A stretch of DNA of 35,066 bases, taken from positions 1 to 35,066 of the forward strand of contig CAZZNQ010000039.1 in the NCBI GenBank assembly GCA_964655775.1. Direction: 5' to 3'. The position numbers were made by a program, and so were the translations under genes. The notes under the pieces are model-generated. The model did no database searches. It saw nothing but the letters and a program-made list of their open reading frames with translations, and had not been told where the DNA came from. Origin of the DNA: CAZZNQ01 sp964655775 (GTDB lineage: Bacteria > Planctomycetota > Brocadiia > SM23-32). Positions 24,198-32,315 of the stretch are shown one piece after another (within the stretch, counting starts at the first letter, position 1; each line of letters opens with the position of its first letter).

Positions 24198-24986
24198 TCA
24201 GCTCTCGTCCTCGACGGTCTCTTCGTCCACCTCGTCCTGGGTGGCCTCGTCATCCGCCGCGTCCTCGTTGTCTTGCTCGTCCGCGGCCGGCTCCTCGGAA
24301 TCGTCGGCCGGAGCTTCCGCCTCGGTCTCTTCCTGCACTTCCGCAGGCGCTGCGCCTTCCGTCTCCTCGGAAGCGATGTCCTCAGGTGCGGTCTCCTCGG
24401 CTTCCGTCTCCTCGACCGCGCTCTCTTCGGCCTCCTCCTCAACGGCGGGCGCCGCAGCCTCCGCTTCGGCTTTGGCCTGCGGATGGTCCAGCGTGATCTT
24501 CACTCCGCGCAGGCGTTCGATCTCCTCCACGCTGCTCATCTCACCCAATGCCTGCATGGTAGCCTGCGCAACGTTGACCGGGTTCGTCGGACCGAAGACC
24601 TTGCTGAGAACGTTGTTGACGCCGAGGACTTGCATGATGGACCTGACCGTTCCGCCGGCTTTCACGCCCGTTCCCGGCGGGGCGGGCTTGAGCAGCACTC
24701 TGGCGGCCTTGTGCCTGCCCTCGATACGGTGCCCAATGGTGTCGCCGACGAGGTTGACCCGGATCATGCTGTTGCGGGCCTCCTTGGACGCCTTCTCGAT
24801 GGCCATCGGCACGCCCTTGGCTTTCCCGTATCCGAGGCCCACCTTTCCGTTACCGTCGCCCACGGCCACCAGCGCGGCGCAACTCAGGTTGCGCCCGCCC
24901 TTGGTGACCTTGGTGTGGAAGCGGATGGTAATGACTTCGTCCAGCAGGCCGCTGTTTCGGTCCCTGTCTCGTTGTCTCTTTGCCAT
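24198..24986 (-). CDS. rpsE: Ribosomal protein S5 with 90-residue acidic tail
   Basis: 262 residues from the ATG at 24986 (MAKRQRDRDRNSGLLDEVI), with GGAG upstream; the usual length is about 165-170. The dsRNA-binding-like N-terminal domain (GRNLSCAALVAVGDGNGKVGLGYGKAKGVP) and the C-terminal domain (PAPPGTGVKAGGTVRSIMQVLGVNNVLSKVFG) are complete by about residue 165. From residue 173 to the end there is no Lys or Arg, and 42 of 90 residues are Asp or Glu, with Ala, Thr and Pro filling the rest. S5 lies near the mRNA entry and decoding centre. The tail is probably disordered and exposed. Confidence 0.95.
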   Translation of the reverse strand: MAKRQRDRDRNSGLLDEVITIRFHTKVTKGGRNLSCAALVAVGDGNGKVGLGYGKAKGVPMAIEKASKEARNSMIRVNLVGDTIGHRIEGRHKAARVLLKPAPPGTGVKAGGTVRSIMQVLGVNNVLSKVFGPTNPVNVAQATMQALGEMSSVEEIERLRGVKITLDHPQAKAEAEAAAPAVEEEAEESAVEETEAEETAPEDIASEETEGAAPAEVQEETEAEAPADDSEEPAADEQDNEDAADDEATQDEVDEETVEDES

Positions 24987-25026
24987 GTGTGCTCCGGACG
25001 GTCGGCGGGGTCCTCCCGCTTCCCGT

Positions 25027-25410
25027 TTAGAATCCCTCAGCGTTTGCTTTCTTGAACTGAGCGCGGGCGGCCTCGGCAAGCGCCTTCACGCGTCCGTGGT
25101 ATCTATAGCCGCCCCGGTCGAAAACCAGGGCCTCTATTCCGTTCTCCAGGCACTTCTGACCGATCAGCTCGCCGACGACGGCTGCGCCCTCGCAGTTGCC
25201 GCCGCTTTCAACGCGCTCGCGCGCCTCGGGGCTGAGACTGGAGCAACTGACCAAGGTGCGCTGGCCCCAGTCGTCGATGACCTGAGCGTAGATGTGCTTG
25301 CTGCTGCGAAAGACGCACAGCCTGGGTCGATCCGGCGTTCCCTCAACATGCTTTCTGACGTGCCGGTGACGCCGCTGCCGCAATGCTCTTTTGCGTTTGC
25401 TCTTCTTCAT
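25027..25410 (-). CDS. rplR: Ribosomal protein L18
   Basis: 127 residues. The basic N-terminus KRKRALRQRRHRHVRKHVEG, RLCVFRSSKHIYAQVIDD at about 30-47, and the final VFDRGGYRYHGRVKALAEAARAQ are the family signatures. L18 binds 5S rRNA together with L5 and L25. It sits between rplF and rpsE in the normal order, 45 nt after rplF. Confidence 0.97.
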   Translation of the reverse strand: MKKSKRKRALRQRRHRHVRKHVEGTPDRPRLCVFRSSKHIYAQVIDDWGQRTLVSCSSLSPEARERVESGGNCEGAAVVGELIGQKCLENGIEALVFDRGGYRYHGRVKALAEAARAQFKKANAEGF

Positions 25411-25455
25411 GTCTCGAATCCGTGTCTGACCGACGGCGGCCTGCGCTCAGTGCGC

Positions 25456-26031
25456 TTAGCCACCCAGCCCGGTGAATGCCTTACCTTCCTTGCGGCGCAC
25501 GTACTCGCCGTCATACCTGATGCCTTTGCCCTTGTACGGCTCCGGCGGACGTACCGCCCGCACGGATGCGGCGAACTGGCCGACCTTCTCTTTGTCGATT
25601 CCTTTGATGACGAAGACGGCCGGGCTGCCCGCCTGCGCGGCTCTCTGCTCGATGTCGACGCTGATGCCATCCGGGAGGTCAAAGACCACCTCGTGGCAGA
25701 AGCCGATCTGCAGCACCAGGCTGTTACCTCGGACCTCGGCGCTGTAGCCGGTGCCGTAGATCTGCAGCCGCTTTGTGTAGCCTTGCGAGACGCCCGCCAC
25801 GCTGTTGGCGATGAGGCTACGGTGCAGCCCGTGCAGCGCACGTGCCTGGCTGGTGTTGCGCTTGCGGGTGACGTTCAGCGTTCGTGCGTCCGCCGCGTAT
25901 TCCACGTCGATCACATCGGGGAACTCATGGGTCAACTCGCCCAGAGAGCCCTTGACAGTGACCGCCGAACCTGAGACCGACACTTCCACCGCCTCAGGAA
26001 GTGCTATTGGCTGTTTTCCAATCCGTGACAT
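25456..26031 (-). CDS. rplF: Ribosomal protein L6
   Basis: 191 residues. MSRIGKQPIALPEAVEV at the start, the duplicated alpha/beta domains (first with VKGSLGELTHEF, second with the C-terminal RPPEPYKGKGIRYDGEYVRRKEGK) define L6, which lies near the sarcin-ricin loop and the factor-binding site. The repeated fold and the terminal motif are intact. It follows rpsH at 25 nt. Confidence 0.97.
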   Translation of the reverse strand: MSRIGKQPIALPEAVEVSVSGSAVTVKGSLGELTHEFPDVIDVEYAADARTLNVTRKRNTSQARALHGLHRSLIANSVAGVSQGYTKRLQIYGTGYSAEVRGNSLVLQIGFCHEVVFDLPDGISVDIEQRAAQAGSPAVFVIKGIDKEKVGQFAASVRAVRPPEPYKGKGIRYDGEYVRRKEGKAFTGLGG

Positions 26032-26056
26032 CGCTTCTCTTCCCGCTTGCCTCTAA

Positions 26057-26452
26057 TCACAGTACGGAGCAAAGGACCTCGCCGCCGACGTGCAGGTCGC
26101 GGCACTCGCGATCGCTGAGGATCCCGCGATTGGTTGACACGACCCAGATGCCCAGACCGTTGCGAACCGTGCCCAGGTCGCCCACCGCGCGGTATATGCG
26201 GCGCCCGGGCTTGGACACCCTCTGCACCTCGCGGATGATCTCCTCGCCCAGGGGGCCGTACTTCAGGTAGATCTTCAGCATGCGCTTCGGCTCCTCGCCG
26301 ACCACACGATAATCTTCAATGAAGCCCTCGGCCTTGAGCACGCGCGCAATGCCTTCCTTGACGCGCGAAGTCGGCATTTCCACGGCATCACGCTCTATTC
26401 GGAGCGCGTTCCGCATCCGAGTCAGCATGTCCGCAATGGGATCCGTCATCAT
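26057..26452 (-). CDS. rpsH: Ribosomal protein S8
   Basis: 131 residues. DPIADMLTRMRNALR at 4-18 and the C-terminal block RRIYRAVGDLGTVRNGLGIWVVSTNRGILSD are canonical. S8 is a primary binder of the central domain of 16S rRNA; in Escherichia coli it represses the spc operon by binding near the L5 start. No obvious copy of that site was found here before rplE by eye. It follows rpsN at 38 nt. Confidence 0.97.
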   Translation of the reverse strand: MMTDPIADMLTRMRNALRIERDAVEMPTSRVKEGIARVLKAEGFIEDYRVVGEEPKRMLKIYLKYGPLGEEIIREVQRVSKPGRRIYRAVGDLGTVRNGLGIWVVSTNRGILSDRECRDLHVGGEVLCSVL

Positions 26453-26490
26453 GGTCTAATGTCTCTCCTGTCGCCGGCAGTCAGTCTGCG

Positions 26491-26676
26491 CTACCAGCTC
26501 GCCTTTCTCACGCCGGGAATCTCGCCCTTGCTGGCAAGGTTGCGGAAACAGATGCGGCAGATTCTGAACCTGCGCAGGTAGCCTCGGGGCCGGCCGCAAA
26601 GGCGGCAGCGGTTCCGATGCCTTACCGCAAACTTCGGTTTCTGTCGTGTCTTCTCTACCAGTGCTTTTCGCGCCAT
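26491..26676 (-). CDS. rpsN: Ribosomal protein S14, zinc-binding short type
   Basis: 61 residues, MARKALVEKTRQKPKFAVRH and onward. The motif C-x2-C (CRLC) and, 12 residues later, C-x2-C (CRIC) forms the zinc ribbon of the short S14 type. The protein lies in the 30S head near S3 and S10. The absence of a long zinc-free form here fits many non-proteobacterial lineages. Confidence 0.97.
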   Translation of the reverse strand: MARKALVEKTRQKPKFAVRHRNRCRLCGRPRGYLRRFRICRICFRNLASKGEIPGVRKASW

Positions 26677-26730
26677 GTCCTGAACCTATCGAGTTCTTCC
26701 GTCCGCCGGCCTCGCCGACGGTGTCATATC

Positions 26731-27309
26731 TTATCGCCTGAAGGGCATGCCCAGCATCCTGAGCAGCTCAAACGCCTCCTGGTCGGTCCCGGCCGTGGTG
26801 GCTATTGTTATGTTCATGCCGTGGAGGCTGTTCAGCTTGTCCAGATCGAGTTCCGGGAACACCACGGACTCCCGAATGCCGAGGCTGTAGTTGCCCGAAC
26901 CGTCGAACGCCCCCGGGGGCAGTCCCCGGAAGTCGCGCACACGCGGCAGCACGATGCTGATCAGGCGGTCCAGAAACTCGTACATCCTCTCCGCTCGGAG
27001 CGTGACCTTGCAGCCGAGGGGCACGCCCTGGCGCAGATGGAAACCGGCTATGCTGCGCCTGGACCGGGTGACCACCGGCTGCTGGCCCGAGACGGTGCGC
27101 AGCGTGCTGAGGGCGTCCTCGAGCACATTCTGGTCGCTGGCCGCTTCACCGACGCCGATGTTCAGCACGATCTTCACCAGCTTCGGCACCGCCATCCGGT
27201 TCTCCAGGCCAAACCGCTCCATCATCGCCGGCACGACCTCCTCCGCGTAGAAAGTCTTGAGCCGCGGAGCGTAATCCTGCATCTCGGTTGTTTCGGGACT
27301 GTCGCTCAT
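26731..27309 (-). CDS. rplE: Ribosomal protein L5
   Basis: 192 residues. VPKLVKIVLNIGVGEAA, the block TRSRRSIAGFHLRQGVPLGCKVTLR at about 100-124, and LDKLNSLHGMNITIATTAGTDQEAFELLRMLGMPF at the end are standard. L5 links 5S rRNA to the central protuberance and contacts P-site tRNA. A short N-terminal extension rich in acidic residues (MSDSPETTEMQD) precedes the usual start region. Confidence 0.97.
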   Translation of the reverse strand: MSDSPETTEMQDYAPRLKTFYAEEVVPAMMERFGLENRMAVPKLVKIVLNIGVGEAASDQNVLEDALSTLRTVSGQQPVVTRSRRSIAGFHLRQGVPLGCKVTLRAERMYEFLDRLISIVLPRVRDFRGLPPGAFDGSGNYSLGIRESVVFPELDLDKLNSLHGMNITIATTAGTDQEAFELLRMLGMPFRR

Positions 27310-27360
27310 ATCGTTCCTTGAAGTCCGTGCGGACCGCGTGCCGCATCACTGAAGCAACGC

Positions 27361-27708
27361 CTACTCCATCTTCGGCAGTTCCGACTCGCACTTGGAGCAG
27401 CAACGCACTTTCGTTCCGTCGTCGTTGACGCGGGTCCTGCTTCGTACGGGCCGGTCGAATCGCGCGCACTCGCGGTTCTGACAGACCAGCATGACGTTCG
27501 ATGCGTCGATCGGGGCTTCCATCTCGAGCCGGCCTCCGCGCGGGTTCTGGCGGTTGGGCTTGAGGTGCTTCCAAACCATATTCACGCCTTCCACCACCAC
27601 CTTGTTCTTCTGCGGGAGCACCCGGATAATGCGGCCCCGAGCGCCGCGCCCGGCACCCGATACCACTTCAACCGTGTCACCGCGTCTGACGTGTACTTTC
27701 GATTTCAT
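27361..27708 (-). CDS. rplX: Ribosomal protein L24
   Basis: 115 residues from the ATG at 27708, giving MKSKVHVRRGDTVEVVSG as in the family. An upstream GTG at 27729 overlapping the rplN stop would add 7 residues. The KOW motif region GRIIRVLPQKNKVVVEGVN and the following KHLKPNRQNPRGGRLEMEAPI are typical. The C-terminus has two cysteine pairs (CQNREC and CCSKC), a zinc-ribbon-like ending more elaborate than the single CPxC of many L24 proteins. L24 starts large-subunit assembly. Confidence 0.95.
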   Translation of the reverse strand: MKSKVHVRRGDTVEVVSGAGRGARGRIIRVLPQKNKVVVEGVNMVWKHLKPNRQNPRGGRLEMEAPIDASNVMLVCQNRECARFDRPVRSRTRVNDDGTKVRCCSKCESELPKME

Positions 27709-27725
27709 TTCCGTTCCGGTCCTTC

Positions 27726-28094
27726 TCACACAACCTCGGCCGCCAGGCTGATTATGCGCATGTAGTTCTTGTAGCGTAGTTCCCGGGGTATCGCCCCGAA
27801 TATCCGCGTGCCGCGCGGGTTGCCGTCGGGCTGCAGCAGCACGATGGCGTTTCGGTCGAAGCGCACGTAGCTGCCGTCTTTGCGGCGAACCGGCGCCTTG
27901 GTCCGTACGATCACGCCGCGGACGACCTCGCCCTTCTGCACGTCGCTGCCGGGTATCACCTTAACCACGCTTCCCACCACCACGTCGCCCACTGTCGCGT
28001 AGGTATGGCGGCTGCCGCCCAGCACCTTGAAACAGCGTACGGCCCGCGCACCGGTGTTGTCCGCAACGTCAAGCACTGTCTGTTCGGTAATCAT
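27726..28094 (-). CDS. rplN: Ribosomal protein L14
   Basis: 122 residues, the invariable family length. MITEQTVLDVADNTGARAVRCFKVLGG at the start, GVIVRTKAPVRRKDGSYVRFDRNAIVLL in the middle and GTRIFGAIPRELR near the end are conserved. L14 lies at the subunit interface and contacts 16S helix 14, where silencing factor RsfS also binds. It follows rpsQ at 26 nt. Confidence 0.98.
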   Translation of the reverse strand: MITEQTVLDVADNTGARAVRCFKVLGGSRHTYATVGDVVVGSVVKVIPGSDVQKGEVVRGVIVRTKAPVRRKDGSYVRFDRNAIVLLQPDGNPRGTRIFGAIPRELRYKNYMRIISLAAEVV

Positions 28095-28120
28095 CGCGCT
28101 GCGTCTCCACGTATGCGGCC

Positions 28121-28459
28121 TTAGGCCGTGGTTCCGGACTCGGGTTCGGGAAAGCCGGCCTCGCTCTCGGCCGACACATCAGGGCCCAGCACAGTCAGCA
28201 CCGGGGCACGGCGCAGCACGCGCACGACGCGCCAGCGCTTCCGCTTCGAAAGCGGGCGTGTCGACTCGATCTCGACCAGATCGCCCTCCCGCGCGTCGTT
28301 GTGCGGGTTGTGAGCCATGAAGGTCGATTTCCTACGAACGTGTTTCCTGTATCGGCGGTCGCGCACGAGCCGGTCAACAACGACGGTGACGGTCTGATCC
28401 ATCTTGTCGCTCTTGACGACTCCCCTCGCCCGCTTTCGCTGCGTCGTTTCTTCGCTCAT
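28121..28459 (-). CDS. rpsQ: Ribosomal protein S17
   Basis: 112 residues, against about 85 usual. The OB fold is complete: RARGVVKSDKMDQTVTVVVDRLV, KHVRRKSTFMAHNPHNDAREGDLVEIESTRPLSKRKRWRVVRVL. The last 25 residues after that (VLGPDVSAESEAGFPEPESG) are an extra, mostly acidic tail. S17 binds 16S rRNA helix 11 and is an early assembly protein. It follows rpmC at 37 nt. Confidence 0.96.
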   Translation of the reverse strand: MSEETTQRKRARGVVKSDKMDQTVTVVVDRLVRDRRYRKHVRRKSTFMAHNPHNDAREGDLVEIESTRPLSKRKRWRVVRVLRRAPVLTVLGPDVSAESEAGFPEPESGTTA

Positions 28460-28496
28460 CGTCTGATCCTGCTATCGATTAGGCGGCGCGACGGGG

Positions 28497-28706
28497 TCAG
28501 TTCCCGGCTGCCTTCTGCTCCATCTGTTTCTCGCGTATCACTGTGAGGCATCTGGCGATATCTCGCCGGATCAGCTGACGGCGACTGCTGTCCGGTTCCT
28601 CTTCGGCCTGCCACTGGAGGCGGAGTTCGAACAGCTCCCTGCGCAGGTTCTCCACCTCGCGCGTGAGATCCTCCACGTCGCGTCCGCGCAACTCGCTCGC
28701 CTTCAT
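28497..28706 (-). CDS. rpmC: Ribosomal protein L29
   Basis: 69 residues, MKASELRGRDVEDLTREVEN and onward; a two-helix hairpin with LRRELFELRLQWQ. The ATG at 28706 overlaps the rplP stop by four bases (ATGA), so translation is coupled. A longer open frame continues upstream in the same frame through rplP but is only an overlap. L29 lies at the tunnel exit, next to L23, and helps bind trigger factor and SRP. Confidence 0.96.
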   Translation of the reverse strand: MKASELRGRDVEDLTREVENLRRELFELRLQWQAEEEPDSSRRQLIRRDIARCLTVIREKQMEQKAAGN

Positions 28707-29122
28707 ACGTGCGCCCTCCGATGCACGAGTCGTGTCTTCACCGGCATCTTGTGGGCGACACGGGCGAATGCGGCCACGGCCAGTTCCTCCGGCACGCCGC
28801 TGAGCTCGTATAGCACCGTGCCGGGCTTGACCGCCGCGACCCAATGCGCGGGCTCGCCCTTGCCCTTTCCCATCCGCGTCTCCGCCGGCGTGGCGGTCAC
28901 GTTCTGATGCGGGAATATGCGGATGGTCAGCTTGCCCTCGTGCCGCAGGAAATGCATGACAGCCAGGCGTCCCGCCTCGATCTGCTCGGCCGTAATGTGG
29001 CCACACCCAAGCGCCTGCAGGCCATACTCACCGAAAGACACGCGGTTGCCGCGACTGGCCTTACCCCGCACCTTCCCACGCTGGAACTTACGGTGCTTGA
29101 CGCGTTTAGGCATTAGCGCCAT
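28703..29122 (-). CDS. rplP: Ribosomal protein L16
   Basis: 139 residues from the ATG at 29122, which has a perfect AGGAGGTGA 7-9 nt upstream; the protein begins MALMPKRVKHRKFQRG, like the usual MLMPKR. FGEYGLQALGCGHITAEQIEAGR and TRMGKGKGEPAHWVAAVKPGTVLYEL are the conserved core that reaches towards the peptidyl-transferase centre and A-site tRNA. It overlaps the end of rpsC by 17 bp. Confidence 0.97.
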   Translation of the reverse strand: MALMPKRVKHRKFQRGKVRGKASRGNRVSFGEYGLQALGCGHITAEQIEAGRLAVMHFLRHEGKLTIRIFPHQNVTATPAETRMGKGKGEPAHWVAAVKPGTVLYELSGVPEELAVAAFARVAHKMPVKTRLVHRRAHV

Positions 29123-29783
29123 CGGTCGTCACCTCCTCGTCTCCTACGCGCTCTCCCGGGGCGAGCAGCCCGCGATTGACCCATGCCTTCACGCCGATGT
29201 GCCCGTACTTGGTGGACGCCTCGGTGAATCCGTAGCCGATCTGCGCCCTCAGCGTCTGCAGGGGGAAGCTGCCCAGAAGCACCTTCTCGCAGCGCGCCAT
29301 CTCGGACCCGCCAAGCCGGCCCGAGAGCTGGATTTTCACACCCAGGGCTCCGGCCGCCATGGTGGATTCGGCAGAACGCCGAATAGCCCGGCGAAAAGCC
29401 GTCCTGCGCTCAAGCTGCTGCGCTACGTCTTCGGCCACCAACTGGGCGTCGAGCTGGGCGTCGACGACCTCCTCGATGCTGACGTCCACATCGCGTCCGG
29501 TCAGATCGTCCAGCCCGTTCTTAAGCCGTTCGACCTCAACGCCGCGGCGACCGATAATGAGTCCCGGCCGCGCGCAGTGAATGGTAACGTGCACCTTGTC
29601 TCTGGTCCGCCGGATCACGGTCTTGGAGATGCCGGCAAACTGGTAGTTCTTCTTGATATACTCTCGGATCTTGTAGTCCTCGACCACGAACTCGCCGAAC
29701 TGCTTCTTGTCGGCAAGCCAGTGCGAGCGCCACTCTTCCGTGATGCCAAGTCTCAAACTGGTAGGCCTAACCTTCTGCCCCAT
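29106..29783 (-). CDS. rpsC: Ribosomal protein S3
   Basis: 225 residues. MGQKVRPTSLRLGITEEWRSHWLADKKQF at the start, the KH domain with GLIIGRRGVEVERLK at 73-87, and the C-terminal domain with GVKIQLSGRLGGSEMAR and STKYGHIGVKAWVNRG. S3 lines the mRNA entry channel and helps helicase activity. A short acidic tail ends the protein. It starts 8 nt after rplV. Confidence 0.98.
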   Translation of the reverse strand: MGQKVRPTSLRLGITEEWRSHWLADKKQFGEFVVEDYKIREYIKKNYQFAGISKTVIRRTRDKVHVTIHCARPGLIIGRRGVEVERLKNGLDDLTGRDVDVSIEEVVDAQLDAQLVAEDVAQQLERRTAFRRAIRRSAESTMAAGALGVKIQLSGRLGGSEMARCEKVLLGSFPLQTLRAQIGYGFTEASTKYGHIGVKAWVNRGLLAPGERVGDEEVTTDGANA

Positions 29784-29791
29784 GTCATCTC

Positions 29792-30130
29792 CTACTGCTG
29801 ACCATCGTCCAGGACTATGTTAATGTGGCAGCTTCTGTGCCTCAGTATTGCTGCGCGTCCGCGGGCCCGGGCCATCACCTTGCGTCGCATGCGGCCTTCG
29901 TCCACAAAAGCCCTCTTCACTCGCAGGGCCTCCACGTCGGCTTCAAGGCTCTGATCGGCATTGGCGATCGCCGAACGCAGCACCTTGTCCACCAGGGAGG
30001 AGCCCCGGTTCGGCGTGGCCCGCAGTATCTGCAGCGCGTCATTCACGTGCTTGCCGCGAATGAGATCTACCACCCGCCGCACTTTGCTTGCGGCCATCGG
30101 TGCGTTCTTGTGACTGGCGCGGAACTCCAT
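29792..30130 (-). CDS. rplV: Ribosomal protein L22
   Basis: 112 residues from the ATG at 30130 (MEFRASHKNAPMAASKVR), chosen because AGGAAAG precedes it; an ATG at 30148 would add six residues. KVRRVVDLIRGKHVNDALQIL and the beta-hairpin region AFVDEGRMRRKVMARARGRAAILRHRSCHI, which reaches into the exit tunnel, are conserved. It follows rpsS at 27 nt. Confidence 0.96.
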   Translation of the reverse strand: MEFRASHKNAPMAASKVRRVVDLIRGKHVNDALQILRATPNRGSSLVDKVLRSAIANADQSLEADVEALRVKRAFVDEGRMRRKVMARARGRAAILRHRSCHINIVLDDGQQ

Positions 30131-30157
30131 GACTTTCCTATCTCGCATCCAACAGTT

Positions 30158-30445
30158 TCATACGCTGTCTCGCGTGCCTGCGCGCCGGCGACCACCGTGA
30201 CCGCGGAACGTGCGCGTCGGGGCGAACTCACCCAGCTTGTGCCCTACCATGTCCTCGGTCACAAAGACCTTCTCGAAGCTGCGGCCGTTGTGGACCAGGA
30301 AGTTGTGCCCGACGAAATCCGGGATTATCGTGCAGGACCGCGCCCAGGTGCGGATCGGCTCCCGGTCTCCGGAATCCTTCTGGCGCATGACCTTCTTGAG
30401 CAGCTTATCGTCTACGTAAGGACCCTTTTTCAGTGATCGGCTCAC
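30158..30445 (-). CDS. rpsS: Ribosomal protein S19
   Basis: 95 residues. MSRSLKKGPYVDDKLLKKV at the start, TWARSCTIIPDFVGHNFLVHNG and KLGEFAPTRTFRGHGG are the signatures of S19, which sits in the 30S head with S13. The start of the gene is only 6 nt after the rplB stop, so the two are tightly packed. Confidence 0.98.
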   Translation of the reverse strand: MSRSLKKGPYVDDKLLKKVMRQKDSGDREPIRTWARSCTIIPDFVGHNFLVHNGRSFEKVFVTEDMVGHKLGEFAPTRTFRGHGGRRRAGTRDSV

Positions 30446-30451
30446 GACGCT

Positions 30452-31279
30452 TTATCTCCTTCGTTTCCTCACGATCAGACGATCGCTATATTTCTTGCGC
30501 TTCCTGGTCTTGCCGCCCTTGGCGAGCTTGCCCGTCGGGCTGCAGGGGTGACGTCCGCCGGCCCGCCGCCCCTCGCCGCCGCCCATCGGGTGGCTGACGG
30601 GGTTCTGCGCCGTGCCGCGCACGTGCGGTCGCCGGCCAAGCCACCGCTTGCGCCCGGCTTTGCCCAGCTTCACGTTCTGATGTTCCGCATTACTCAGGCG
30701 GCCGATGGATGCCTTGCAAACGCCGAGGACCTTTCGCACCTCGCCGCTCGGCAGAATCAGGTGCACGTATTTTCCCTCCCGGGCGCTCACCTGCGTGCCG
30801 GAGCCGGCGCTGCGCGCAAGCTGTCCGCCTCTGCCCGGCTGCAGTTCCACGTTGTGCACAAACAGACCCAGCGGCACACGCTGAAGCGGCAGGCAGTTGC
30901 CCACCCGCGGTTCGGCATCCGCTCCGCTGACAACGGTCTGACCCACCGACAACCCCTCAGGAGCGAGGATGTAGCGCTTCTCGCCGTCCTCATACTGGAC
31001 CAAGGCTATCCGTGCGGTCCGGTTGGGATCGTATTCGATGGTGAGCACCTCGGCCGGCTCGCCTTCGCGGTCGCGCCGGAAATCGATGTCGCGGTAGCGC
31101 CTTTTGTGCCCGCCGCCGCGGAACCGGCTGGTGGTGCGGCCGTAGTTATTGCGACCGCCGCTCTTCTTCAGCGGCTTGAGCAGCGACTTCTCCGGCTTGT
31201 CGTGCGTGATTTCCGAGAAATCCGCGGTGGTCATCCCGCGGCGTCCTGGCGTTGTGGGTTTGTATTTCTTGATGGGCAC
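30452..31279 (-). CDS. rplB: Ribosomal protein L2
   Basis: 275 residues from a GTG at 31279, preceded by AGGAG at 8 nt; the protein begins (M)PIKKYKPTTPGRRGMTT as in the family, so the in-frame upstream codons are not used. KSGGRNNYGRTTSRFRGGGHKRRYRDIDF, the central RNA-binding domain, and NPVSHPMGGGEGRRAGGRHP near the end, including the conserved His needed for peptidyl transfer, are intact. Confidence 0.97.
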   Translation of the reverse strand: MPIKKYKPTTPGRRGMTTADFSEITHDKPEKSLLKPLKKSGGRNNYGRTTSRFRGGGHKRRYRDIDFRRDREGEPAEVLTIEYDPNRTARIALVQYEDGEKRYILAPEGLSVGQTVVSGADAEPRVGNCLPLQRVPLGLFVHNVELQPGRGGQLARSAGSGTQVSAREGKYVHLILPSGEVRKVLGVCKASIGRLSNAEHQNVKLGKAGRKRWLGRRPHVRGTAQNPVSHPMGGGEGRRAGGRHPCSPTGKLAKGGKTRKRKKYSDRLIVRKRRR

Positions 31280-31323
31280 CTGTCCAGCTCCTCTACATCC
31301 CACGCGTCAAAGCGCGGCAGTCG

Positions 31324-31608
31324 TCAGTATCCAATATCAATCGTGTCGCCGGGGCGCAGCTTGACAATCGCCTTCTTCCAGTCGCTGGTTTTGCCCCGAT
31401 TCCACCGCACCCGCCGGGCTTTGCCGCGGACCCACATCGTGCGCACGTCCGTGACCTTCCGACCGGGAAAGAGCTCCTCGATGGCGTGCCGAATCTGGCT
31501 TTTCGTGGCGTCCGAACGCACCCGAAAATGGTATGCGTTGTTCGCGCGGATGTCGTCTACGCTCTTCTCCGTGTGGAGCGGTCGCACAATCACCTGTTCG
31601 CTATTCAT
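31324..31608 (-). CDS. rplW: Ribosomal protein L23
   Basis: 94 residues. VIVRPLHTEKS near the start, NAYHFRVRSDATKSQIRHAIEELF and the extended loop VRGKARRVRWNRGKTSDWKKAIVKLRPGDTID are typical. L23 is the docking site for trigger factor, SRP and the translocon at the exit tunnel. It overlaps the end of rplD by 8 bp. Confidence 0.97.
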   Translation of the reverse strand: MNSEQVIVRPLHTEKSVDDIRANNAYHFRVRSDATKSQIRHAIEELFPGRKVTDVRTMWVRGKARRVRWNRGKTSDWKKAIVKLRPGDTIDIGY

Positions 31609-32278
31609 CTTCGGTGGCTCCCACCGGTTCGTCTGCGGTCTGATCCACGGCGGCGCCGTCCAACGCGGTGCTCAGGAACTGATCCAGCGCATCGCGCGTA
31701 AACACCACCCGCTTCGGGCGCATCAATATGTACGCGTTCAACTCGCGGCAAGAAGTCATGGCCGCACCCGCGATGTTCCGCGTGCACCGCCACAGCTCGG
31801 CATCCGGCTCCGGCAGAACGACCAGAACGGTGCGATCCGCGCCGACGTTCTTCAAGACGGCTGCCATCTCCTTGGTCTTCATCGCCGGCAGCTCCAGCCG
31901 ATCAATGGCCAGCACCTCGCCGTCCAGCGCCTTGGCCAGAAAGGCCGAACGCACGGCCTGCCTGCGGGCGGATTTGCTCAGTTTCTTACGGTAATCGCGC
32001 GGCTCAGGCCCATGTGCGACGCCGCCGCCAACCCAGATAGGGCTGTTCCGGGTGCCCTGCCGCGACCTGCCCGTGTGCTTCTGCGGACGGGGCTTGCGAT
32101 CGGAGCGTGTGAGCTGGCCCCGCGTCTTCGTTTTGGCCGTGCCCACGCGCTGGTTGGCTTCATACTGCACCAGTGCCTGCCGGAGCAACTCCGTGTTGGG
32201 CACGCCGCCCATAGCCGCCTCATCCACGGCGACCTGGTCGACCACCTGCCCTGCGACGCTGTATACTGGAATGTCCAT
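31601..32278 (-). CDS. rplD: Ribosomal protein L4
   Basis: 225 residues. The tunnel-lining extension is recognised by ANQRVGTAKTKTRGQLTRS, KPRPQKHTGRSRQGTRNSPIWVGGGVAHGPEPRDYRKKL; the globular part ends with the LDQFLSTAL segment. A roughly 20-residue acidic tail (DQTADEPVGATEDE at the end) follows. In Escherichia coli L4 represses the S10 operon at its leader; whether this holds here is unknown. It follows rplC at 37 nt. Confidence 0.97.
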   Translation of the reverse strand: MDIPVYSVAGQVVDQVAVDEAAMGGVPNTELLRQALVQYEANQRVGTAKTKTRGQLTRSDRKPRPQKHTGRSRQGTRNSPIWVGGGVAHGPEPRDYRKKLSKSARRQAVRSAFLAKALDGEVLAIDRLELPAMKTKEMAAVLKNVGADRTVLVVLPEPDAELWRCTRNIAGAAMTSCRELNAYILMRPKRVVFTRDALDQFLSTALDGAAVDQTADEPVGATEDE

Positions 32279-32315
32279 CTGTTAGCGCTCTTATCTCTCT
32301 TATATGCTTGCGGGC

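Noticed and set aside
24097..25974. 625-codon plus-strand open frame across rplO, rpsE, rplR and rplF
   Set aside because: It lies opposite four certain ribosomal-protein genes, is Ser/Ala-rich from reversed acidic codons of the S5 tail, and has no ribosome-binding site.
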